Below, in pieces: positions 54,906 to 64,000 of a stretch of 64,000 bases of DNA (its first letter is position 1; each line of letters begins with the position of its first letter). The position numbers and the translations under genes are program-made. A model generated the notes under the pieces. The model worked only from the letters and a program-made list of their open reading frames with translations. It searched no databases and was not told the origin of the DNA. Source of the DNA: Phallus indusiatus (lineage: Eukaryota; Basidiomycota; Agaricomycetes; Phallales; Phallaceae); assembly GCA_027605045.1 (NCBI GenBank), contig JAQFWX010000016.1, positions 1,268,051 through 1,332,050 on the forward strand, in the 5' to 3' direction.

Positions 54906-56048
54906 CTTGATGCCCGAGATAAATTCTTGTCTATTTATTTTATTCCCTTCTGTCTGTCCACTTTTTTCCCTTTCATGTTTTTTTTCTTTTGTTTCGTTCC
55001 CTCCCTTTGTCTTTGTATGGGTCGTCTCATAATTTTCTTTGACCTGATTCTACGTCATCAATCGATTGATCATTGGTAGCTTATTCAGATTTTGGCTTTC
55101 CTTTACGGCATGGCTTACTCACTGCATCTCGCATCTTGCATTGGCACTTCTTCATGTTAAATGTACTCTACCCTTACACACCTTTCCAATTACCCACATA
55201 CACCATTAGTCTTGTAGTCACACATCAATGTAATACCATATAACCCAGAAGACTGGGTATTATAGAATCTCAGTACGTCTTTGATGAATGAGACGAATGA
55301 AAATCTGTTGGCTTACATTTGTTATTCCCACCCTAAGCTAATTGTGTCCAAATGACGTCTTTTGTTTAATTCAAAACGGTTTTAGGTACGATGTCGGGAT
55401 ATCCAGTGAGCGTTCCAGCGAGCAGATGCGAACTCATGCGGAGATAGTTGACAACGTTGCCCGACGGATAGTAATTATGTACACGGAGCAAACACTACTG
55501 GTGAAACCCGAAAACGATGAGCGCAAAATTTTATCAAGATATATTTACTCGTCAATATTACTTCCGGTTTTGCAAGCTCCCAAGCTTGAAGTCACAAGTT
55601 TGGGGCTGATATATGCATACCCAAAATAAATTTTATTCGCATTCACTATGATACCCATTGCGAGATTTATTTGAATTCTCATACTCTGCCATCCTTGTTC
55701 ATCCCCTGGCCATAACCGCTGCCTGAGATGGTGTGTTCGATACATCACACAAAGCCAGAACATGATCTCACGCCATATAAACAATCATGGCACTTAAGAG
55801 TGTCCTGACCTGAGATGAGAGCATGTTTTCCTCAGTTCCAGTGCTTGAATCTCTAATCGACCAGTAATAACGACATCAATGAGGTGTGTATTTATACCAG
55901 CGTGTTATCGGAGTTTGCTGTCATAGATAATTGATGATAAAGGTGATTTTGACTTGTTATCTTTATCGTCGAGCAAACAACATGGCTATGAGAGTTGATG
56001 GCAGATTGATGGCATATACTCGGCAATCTCCTCCTCGCCCATACCTTG
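54906..56048. other. Intergenic, no gene seen
   Basis: About 1.1 kb; T-rich 3' flank of the Ser-rich gene at the left. The frame at 55342-55629 is open for 95 codons but shows no motif, and codon use does not look coding. Confidence 0.4.
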
Positions 56049-56056
56049 TATAAAAG
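56049..56056 (+). promoter_or_regulatory. TATA box of the CBM19-like gene
   Basis: TATAAAAG lies 78-85 bp upstream of the ATG at 56134. Confidence 0.55.
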
Positions 56057-56133
56057 AAACAGATGATTGAACAAAGTTTTCTCCAAAAAAAACTTCTTCT
56101 TTCTCCTTATTATTTTTATAGTACTTTCTTATA

Positions 56134-56806
56134 ATGGTTTCTTTCACTTCCCTGGTTTTCGTTGCTTCTTTCGTTCATTTTTTTGTCGGGGCGGTACCTT
56201 TTAACAACCTTATTACACGTCAGAGCAGTAACGACTCATTTGCCTTAAGTACGTCATATATGCATAAACTCGCGTCCAAGCGAACGTGCTCAGTCAATAA
56301 ACCACCTTTCAGGTAACGCTCAACTTGCGCAACAAATGAATCTCGCAGCAATAACCGCCCAAGTGGGTGATTCATGCCCGAATGATGGTGTACCTAGTTG
56401 CATAGGAACCGGTGTTAGCCAGGTAAAATGCAAACAATAATATCAGACCCATACGACCGGGCTAAATCCCAGACTGACCTTTCCTTTAGTGCCTTAACAA
56501 CCAATTATTAGCTCCCCAACCTTGTGGGCAAGACACCCAATGTGTTACATTGCCTGCTGTTGGCGAAGCAGGGGTCGTCATCGCGTGCGATACGCTAAGT
56601 GATGCAATCATGAGGTAGGGATAAATCCTATCATTTCGTGATACGAGAAAATTCCTTGAAAACTTTTTACCCTTAGAATTACATCTACTGGTGCTACAGG
56701 CGGTTTGACGGGTGTAGATATTACTGGCACTGACAACATCAGCGCAGAAACATCGGCCGTCGACAAAATCCCAGGAGCGATTCCTGCAGTCCCTAAAGTG
56801 ATTTAG
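56134..56806 (+). CDS. Small secreted CBM19-like (chitin-binding) protein
   Basis: Starts with a clear signal peptide (M-V-S-F-T-S-L-V-F-V-A-S-F-V-H-F) ending near V-G-A. After two short introns the mature part shows S-C-P-N-D-G-V-P-S-C-I-G-T-G, then C-L-N-N-Q-L-L-A-P-Q-P-C-G-Q-D-T-Q-C-V-T-L-P and V-V-I-A-C-D-T. This six-cysteine pattern with C-x-x-L-P and a closing A-C-D-T is that of the CBM19-type modules on fungal chitinases. Four exons; the last is Gly/Thr-rich and ends at 56804-56806 with P-K-V-I. No catalytic domain, so a free binding module, perhaps acting on the cell wall or masking chitin. The TATA box and A/T leader fit a regulated gene. Confidence 0.68.
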
Positions 56807-58661
56807 GTTTAGCTGACTCTTGGCTGATGTTAATTGCCAGATGTAGCCATGTTACACTTTTTCAAATTGGTTTTAAGGTTTATTGTTTTAGCCGGGGTGA
56901 CTTGGCAAGCTTAAGAGCATTCTCTACGACACATCAAAGATCACGAACAACTTGGCAGTACTGGATCAAGATACTACTTACTGACACATCATCGTGACTG
57001 GTGTCAACGACAGTCCTTACGATCGTCCAAAAGGCATAATTTAAGACGAGAGTTAGATACATAGTGTATCGCAAATTTTCGCCAGACTTACGGAGCCAAA
57101 ATTGAAAGATCTGACCATCATATAAACTTTCGGGTACCTGCGGAGGTGTGCACCAATTGTTCATCATGGCGTTACTTCAACTAGCTTCAAAGGAGTAAGC
57201 TGCGGTGTTGTTTAGATTTCCCTCGTGATTTGTCACCTAAGCTCGTTTCAAATATACGAATCAAGTTAAGATAACTTGAAGGATGAAGCTTGAAGTGGCT
57301 CACCAGTTAATTAACGGCTGCTCTCGGTTGGCATAAACAGCTTTGTATTATTTACCACGTCATGGAGAACGAAACACCCATACCCACTTGTCACTGAATA
57401 TACAGATTCAAGCCAAAGTAACTGGGATGTCGCTTCACTCGAAACAATAATTATAAAATCGTTAATTGCTTTATGACAGTCGGGGAAAAAGACTTGGCAC
57501 GCATAGGTCTGCCACACGTAAAGAAACGAAGTGGGCTTGGCACAGTTGTTAGTTACTATGTTGTTTGGCCGGGCAAACCGAACGCAGACCTTCGTTAGAG
57601 TTTTAGAAAGTACAGATTTGAGAGTCTGAAGATGAACGAATCCGTGGTATCAACGAAAAGCCTGTTTGACCAGTATCATGCAATTGTCTAAGACTGCCAC
57701 AAAGAGACTTCACCTCTAAATTAAGTTTGACAAGGCTTGAGTTGTGATGCATGTGATGAATGACCTGAGTCACTCGATATGGGCTGTGCTGGTGAAATGT
57801 TTATACGCCACCCTGTTTCGTACAGTAATAGTATTTTTGGCCCGGAGGTGATGATATCATCCAGTTCAAGCTCTTGATCCAATATGATTCAACTGAGCAA
57901 GTAAAGAAATGTCTATGATATTGGGTTGGTGAACCTTGAGCTTAAGCACTTGTTGAGTTATCGTCAATTGCTTTTTCTTGGATGTAACCATAGCTGATCA
58001 TCAATATAGAGACAGGTTTTTAGCCCAAATTCTGAAGAAGAGCAACGGTCTTTTTTTGGGAAGATTTCGCTTGGAAAATTTTTGAGAAACACGTCAGTAG
58101 CACCACCGGGCTTACGTCAATATTGCTGACTCAGCATTGAATCTTGAAGCTTGATGGTCCCGCTCAAGTTCCGCTATCGTTTCGTTTGATCCTAATCTTG
58201 CGTCATTGCGAGGACATTCATGATTTCATTCACTTTTAATAGGATCAAAATAAACACTGAAAGGGGTGCAGTGTAATTACTTGGTTGCTTTCAACATAGG
58301 ATCTAAACGGCGTTATCCAGTATCAGTAACTTATGATCGACGAGAACGTCTTCAAAGCTGATTCGATTTGAACTCAATCGATTCTCGCACCCAGTGTGTT
58401 ACCAGTCGAAAGTTAGATCTGTAAAATTGCAAGATGAATGTAGTACATGCATATAGAATGCGTCCAAATGATTTTCTTGGTGATATGAAAGAAATGGAAT
58501 ATGATGAACAAAACAGACTGCACAAAAGATTAAATAATGATGAACAACAGAGTCCTGATAAGACATTATGAAGAAAAAGCATAAAGAATGTAAACAAAGA
58601 ATAGACTGGGATAAGATATGATAAAGACAAGAAAGAACAGCGACCAAGTGGAAGTACACAG
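56807..58661. other. Gene-poor stretch
   Basis: About 1.85 kb. A minus-strand frame at 56934-57167 contains a hydrophobic segment (L-R-Y-T-M-Y-L-T-L-V-L-N-Y-A-F-W) and might be an exon of a fungal membrane protein or a relic of one, but neighbouring exons could not be found. Nothing else stands out. Confidence 0.35.
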
Positions 58662-61600
58662 TTACGGGGGCGAGTGGGATTCCAGCTGATAGTTGGATTG
58701 TCGTGGTGGAGGAGGTAGCGGATTCGAGCTTGGGGGAATGCTGAAGGGTTCAATTGGAGCAGCATGTTGGTAATGAGGATATGACCATGCAGGAGGCTGA
58801 ACCATATACGAAGTGTAAGAAGATCCTTGATGAGGATCGGGAGGGAAGTAGGGTACCGAAGGTATGCTTGCTTCGTAGCTATACGAATGATCAACCCAAG
58901 ACGGTGGAGGTACGGAACTGGATACAGCGCTTCCAGAGTCAAAGTTCATGCTCTGGCCACGCCAGAACCTGTCGTGTTCCCAAGCCTCGCTTGCTTTGAA
59001 AACGCCTGGAGAAGGAACTCCTGAAACGGGTCTAGGGAAACGAGGCCGTACGAACGTTGTCTCACCAGCGGACACAGATGGATGTACATGTCCATTGGTT
59101 TGTTGACGTCGCAAGCTGGATCCCGTATCTTTATATGGCGGAGTAGGCGGCTGGGAAGGTGGAGACTCCAGACTGACAGCGCGAGGACGCCTGTAAGTAG
59201 TAGAGACGGATTCTGGAGAATAAATCCCCAATTCAGCACGTCGATTGATATCAGGAAGCCTCGCCGGTTCTCTGCGGGTTTGAGGTTGCTTTCCGGAATT
59301 ATGGATATCGTGGCTTCGCTTCTTTGGCCGAGGTGCTGGCTCCCAGTCGTGGCCTCCCATATATGGTGGCGTATAGTTCGAGAGATAGCTCGAGCCAGCA
59401 GTCGATGTCATCGGACGGTCGCTGAACATAGAATAAAAACTCCTAGGCTCTGGACGCCAGCCCGAGTCTTCTTGATGTCTTTGTTCTGTTTCCATCTCAC
59501 GTTGCCGAATAAACTCGCGTTCCCTCTCTCTGCGTTGCTGTTCCTCCTCTCTTGCTTTTCGCTCTTGCCACTCCCTTTCTTTCCGCTCAGCCTCTTCTTG
59601 AGCTTTTAGGCTGGCTTCAAGTCGTTCGAGTTCCTTCTGCTGCCTTCTGGCTCTTCTCTCCTCTTCCTTTCTCATGCTTTCCTCTTGCTCCCTTAGCTTT
59701 CTCTCCTCCTCTTCTTTTCTCGTCTTTCTCTCCTCCTCGTCTCTCCTCCGCCTTTCTTCTTCCTCTTTTCTTCTCCTCTCTTCTTCTTCTCTCCTCCTCC
59801 TTCTCTCTTCTTCCTCCCGTCTCCTCCTTTCCTCATCCTCTCGTTTCGCCTTTCTTTCCTCCTCCTCCTCTCTCTTTCTCCTCCTTGACTCTTCCTCCTC
59901 TCTCCTCCTCTCCTCTTCTTCTTTCCGCCTTCTTCTCTCCTCTTCTCTCTTCGCCTCCTCTCTGGCTTTTCGTTCCTCCTCCTCTTTCTTCAGCCTTCGC
60001 TCTTCCTCAAGTCTCCGTCGCTCTCTTCTTTCTTCCCTCTCCCTTTGCTCTTCTTCTTCTTTGGCTTTGCGAATTCTGCGTTCTTGCTCCTCTCTTTCCC
60101 GTCTCGCTCTTTTCTCCTCCTCAATCCGCTCTTTTTCTCTTTGCAGCCGTCTCTCTTCTTCCTCCTTCTCCTTCGCCCTCCTGAGCCGCCGCTCTTCGTC
60201 CTCTAGCCCTTCGTTCTTCCGCCTCTTTTTCCTTAGCTCGTCTCAATCTTCTTTCTTCTTCCTCTCTTTCCCTGGCTCTTCTGAGTCGTCGTTCCTCCTC
60301 CTCCTTTTCACGTGCCTTCCTCTCCCTCCTCTCCTCTTCTTCGCGCTCTTTTTCCTCCTTGCTCGACGCTCTTCTTCCTCTCTTTCACGCCTCCCCCTCG
60401 TAACACGTTCTTCTTCCTCTCTCAATCGCTGTCGCTCACGTTCTTTGGCCTTTTCTCTGGCTTGACGTTCCTCATGTTCCACTTGACGTCTTTCCTGCTC
60501 TCGCCGCAATTCATGATCTTCATCTTGAGAATAAGACCTGATTTTTTTATATGTTGAAATGAGATTCTTGACGTGAAAGTGTAAATGAATTCTTACCTGG
60601 ACTCACGGTGTTTGTTTCCAGAGTCTCCGTCAGAGTCATTACGTTTTTCTAGATATGATCGCCGGTCTCCACGTCTTGAGGCATAATGGTCTCGTTCCGA
60701 CTTGACGCGTTCCTCGCGAGAACGAGATTCAGTTGAAGTATTCGTGGGACTACGTGAATGTGTAGCGACAACCGGATAAGGCTTTTCGGGACTATTTCTA
60801 GCCCGTCTGCTAGGTCTCGAAGATACGCCTTGAGGACTACGGTCATGAGGACTACCATCTCTGGCTCTGGGGGAAGTTTCAGACGTTCGACGGGAACGTG
60901 GTGTAGAGAAGAGACTAGTAAAGATGGTTGTCTCTTTTTCTTTACGTTCTTTCGACTGGCGCACAGAAGAAGGGGTGGTAGTAAGCGGAGAATTGGTTGC
61001 ATTTTCGGGAGCTCTGGGTTTCGGAGGAAGAGGAGGGAGTTCGGGTTTTTCAACGGGAGGAATAGAGGTACCGTCTGGAGAGGGACGAACGAATAATGGG
61101 CCATCGACAGGAACATCAACAATGTATACGTGCTCCTGCCGTCCATGAAGTCGCGGGATGCTGGGCGAGATTATCTCAGCACTCGAGTGATTGTTCGACC
61201 CACTCGACTCCGCTGAGGCCCCTGAGTGACTGTGCTGAGATCCTTGAATTGAGACATCAATCTTAGGTTTCTCAGCTTGCTTTGATGGAGGTGGAGGAGG
61301 GAACACGTTGGAAGGTGCGTGTGAGGAAATAGAAACATCTTGCGGAGTCGGAGGAAGTTCTGGAGATGATACGCGAGACGAAAGTCGAGTAGAGGTTGGT
61401 GTGACGGAGGACTCGGTCATCGACACGCGAAGGTCTTGAGCTGTTACTGTTTCACTAGTGGCGGCAGATTCACGATCTTTCGGAGGTGGTGGAGGAAGTA
61501 CCCGTTCTGGTGGTTCCGGTCTTGGGGACTGCAAAGTTTGGGGATTTTGCACGGGGGTGACGGATTCTGAAGTAAAAGAGCGAGAAAAACGAACGTCCGG

Positions 61601-63669
61601 ATCATGAAGAGAACTACGAGAGTCTATCTCTGCACGTATAGACGCACGTGGATCTGGATCCATTAAGGTAATTCTGTTCTGAGGACGAGGGAGAGGTGTC
61701 AGTTTCTGATGCTTTCCTCTAAGAGACGTATCGGTGTCAGAACCACCAGCAAGATCGGGATTTGCGATGGTTAATTTACCCAAAGACCACTCCGGTTCTG
61801 CGTCCGTGCTCAAAAGGCTATCGCGAATGTCGCTTTTCTGCTGTAATGGTGAGAAGATGTTGAACGTAGAAGAATCTGGTAAGAATTCGGGAAGTTGTGG
61901 GGCTGTTGAAACGGGTGCTGTCTCGGAGGTAGATTCGATAGGCGAGGGTTCAATGGATATTTGTGAAGCAGGAGCTGAAGTGGAAGGTGCAGGTTCTTCG
62001 AATGAAGGCGGTGGAACTCTTCTGGGCCCTTGCTTTTTGGCTCCTGTTGGGATGGCCCGTCGCGAGTTACCAAGTTGGAAATGTCTTGAGGAGAAGGATT
62101 ATAACGCTCCTTGGATAGAACAGTGACATCTGTCATACTGAAAGATCCCTTATGTCCCAGACGTCGCTCGAAAACCATGCCACGTTTTGTACCTCCCGAC
62201 ATAAGATTGCCCATCCCAAAACTGATTCGCTTAGCCATGCGACTGAATACATTCGGTCCTCTATTTTTTTCTGGAGAAGGAATGTAGCCTTGAGTTGAGG
62301 GAAACTGAAATTGACTAGGCCTTTTCTTGGATAGTTTGCGAGAAAGGCCGGGGACGGTGGAGTCTGTGACTTGAGAGGGCGCGTTTTGAGAGATGGCGGT
62401 CACAGTCATGGACACACCCGACTCAGCGGCGCCGTAATCGACAAGAGAGGAATCGGGTGGATGAGATTCTGAGGGAGAATCGCTATCTGGGGATGGGGAT
62501 GTTGTCGGAGGAGCTTGCAGGCCGGACGGTCTTCGCTTGCTCAATTTCCGACGGGGAGGGGGAAGTTGTTTTGGTTATCCGTTTGTATATTCACGGCAGG
62601 AGTGGACTGCGAAAGAGGAGAAGGAGTTGTTGGACGCGAGAATCGGGCGTTCGATGGAACTCGAGCGCAGAGCTGTAGGAAATGAAACAGAACATTAATG
62701 ATAGATATGTAAGAAATAAAGGCAATACGCACATCTGTAGCTGAGATGACCCATACCCACCCATTGAGCGGACGGGTTTCTTTCCTTTCCTTTGTCCCAA
62801 GTCATACGGAGAGTCATGATGGAATCTTTGGCCCCAGGGACTAGAAAAGTCTAGTTGATCAACGTCGGCAGCTGCAAGCATGTTCTTCATAGACATGGCA
62901 TTAAGTTCATCTCTATTTTGATATGATACACTGCTGGCACCGGCAAACCCAATACTAGAAGAAGAATCAGGAGTTGGTAATACACTTTCTGACGAAGATT
63001 GTTGAACTTGAAAAGAAGAATACTGGCGATCGGTTGTAAGGCCGCCGAGTCTAATAGTACGTAATGGTGGAGATCCTTGAGGAACAGCAGCAAGAGGCGG
63101 GAAAGAGCTAGAAAAGGCTGAAACGGGATGCTGAGCAGCAGCATGAGCAGATTGATTTGGAGGCCGAAGATGGTGATTGATATAATATGGCGGGCCCGTA
63201 GGAGCGTGTAATCGGTAAAATGTGCTATGTTTATATGGAGGAACTGATGTTATCGAGGGACAGTTTTCTGGTCGATCTTCGCAAGGCCAAGGGGTAGGTA
63301 TTAACGTTTCGATGTGCGTCTCGAAAGCCTCTTCTGAGCCACCGGGGCTCGATGTCAGCGATCTTCCAGCTAAAATTTGGGGCTCTGAGAGTCCTATGTC
63401 AGAACTTGGACCGTCCTTGACGAAGTCGGCGGAGGCGGATTTCCGGCCTCGACGAGACCATGGTATAAGTTTTCGTGTTTGGTTACGAATACTCCGTTTG
63501 TCGGTTTGTGATTCCAAAGTAACCTTCGACGACGAAGCCGATGCATTCGCAAAGGACTAGAAAAGTAACAAATTGTTTTGCGTTTAAAAAGACAGATAGA
63601 AAAAAAAACAGAACAAAAGAGACTGACAGATGCCAAAGCGCTCGTATTAGTACCATACCCTATTGGCAT
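58662..63669 (-). CDS. Large proline-rich protein with a long Glu/Arg helix
   Basis: No family recognised. Exon 1 (63628-63669) encodes M-P-I-G-Y-G-T-N-T-S-A-L-A-S and is spliced by a 71-nt intron to S-F-A-N-A-S-A-S-S. A Ser/Pro-rich N-terminal half follows, with P-P-P-P-P runs that could bind SH3 or profilin-type partners, V-L-P-P-P-P-P-K and N-V-F-P-P-P-P-P-S-K. A region from about 60500 to 59480 is almost only Glu, Arg, Lys and Ala, and the tail is Tyr/Pro-rich (S-Y-S-Y-E-A-S, then P-P-P-P-R-Q-S-N-Y). Introns near 62683-62733 and 60542-60596. The reading frame breaks at about 62560, 62017, 60360 and 60206; each is mended by one base in or beside a short homopolymer, so the sequence may be at fault rather than the gene. 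Confidence 0.65.
59480..60500 (-). repeat. Low-complexity GA-rich tract coding a Glu/Arg helix
   Basis: Nearly pure purine on the coding strand. The protein alternates runs of three to five Glu with two to three Arg or Lys (E-E-E-E-R-R-R-R-E-E-E-E) for over 300 residues with almost no hydrophobic a/d positions, the pattern of a charged single alpha helix rather than a coiled coil. Confidence 0.75.
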
Positions 63670-64000
63670 AATATACTTGAGGATTCAGAAAATATTAAAA
63701 GTGGTATCTTGGTGAAGAATGACTATCGATGGTATATTGGCGTCGTCGCCGTATGACAGCGACGCGCACGAAACAGTCCGGAGTCAGTGTAGGCGCGACG
63801 CAGGGCTGGCAGGGCGTCTAATCGTCAGAAACCGCGTGGAAACCTGCAACAAGCCCGAATTCAAATAATCAATGTAAATTGAGTTGAGATAGCCTGGGCA
63901 TTCAAGAATCGAGAGGAGATTGATTTTTTAGAAAGAAAAAGGCGGTTTTTTTAAGCCGAATATGAAGGGCATTATAGCTCGATAGGTACAATTGACTATG
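63670..64000. other. Upstream flank of the proline-rich gene
   Basis: About 330 bp to the window end. A short plus-strand frame covers 63541-63756 but is mostly antisense to exon 1. Nothing else recognised. Confidence 0.4.

Noticed and set aside
59552..60465. Long plus-strand ORFs of 210 and 263 codons rich in Ser, Leu and Phe
   Set aside because: Antisense shadow of the purine-rich Glu/Arg helix tract; a CT-rich strand rarely contains stops.

Overview
The window is nuclear DNA of a filamentous basidiomycete, most likely an agaric-type mushroom or wood/litter decayer. Genes are dense, most are split by many 45-70 nt GT-AG introns, several have 9-20 nt micro-exons, and the content (multicopper laccase, membrane-anchored GMC oxidoreductases, CBM19-like secreted protein) is typical of Agaricomycetes. 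No rRNA, CRISPR or intact tRNA gene was seen. The species cannot be named from the sequence.

Layout. 1-171: C-terminal exon of a cut-off gene. 319-2443: FHA-kinase of the Chk2/Cds1 family. 2444-4958: no gene I can defend. 4959-5651: ubiquitin-conjugating enzyme Rad6/Ubc2. 5987-7090 (-): uncharacterised protein. 9464-13684: a 19-exon laccase whose first intron carries a complete Tc1/mariner element (9768-11412). 14236-16893: GMC oxidoreductase 1. 17916-20000: UDP-glycosyltransferase.

A housekeeping block follows: Rsm22 (-), an HST3/HST4-type sirtuin (+), Iwr1 (-), a Swp73/Rsc6-type SWI/SNF-RSC subunit (+) and a GH85 endo-beta-N-acetylglucosaminidase (+). The Rsm22/sirtuin and Iwr1/Swp73 pairs share short divergent promoters of 150 and about 200 bp. 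From 30.9 to 35 kb is an accessory stretch with an apparently identical 206-bp inverted repeat pair around an unidentified candidate gene, plus a tRNA-like Pol III promoter module. Then come a fungal PC-esterase/TBL-like membrane protein, a PA28/REG-gamma proteasome activator (-), a long Ser/Pro-rich protein, a Nop6-like RRM protein (-), a small acidic protein, two tandem GMC oxidoreductases (-), a Ser-rich protein, a secreted CBM19-like protein, and a large proline-rich protein with a long Glu/Arg-rich helix (-).

Themes. The laccase and three GMC paralogues are a plausible secreted or membrane-linked oxidative set (GMC enzymes make H2O2 or recycle quinones; laccase oxidises phenols), although they are scattered rather than one cluster. 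The laccase is broken in an instructive way: the transposon sits on the TA of the 3' splice site and its own first bases offer an acceptor followed at once by a stop. Two long low-complexity genes contain five apparent single-base indels in or next to short homopolymers, which look more like sequence errors than decay. I found no convincing new multi-gene system; the least explained structure is the inverted-repeat unit at 31284-32753.
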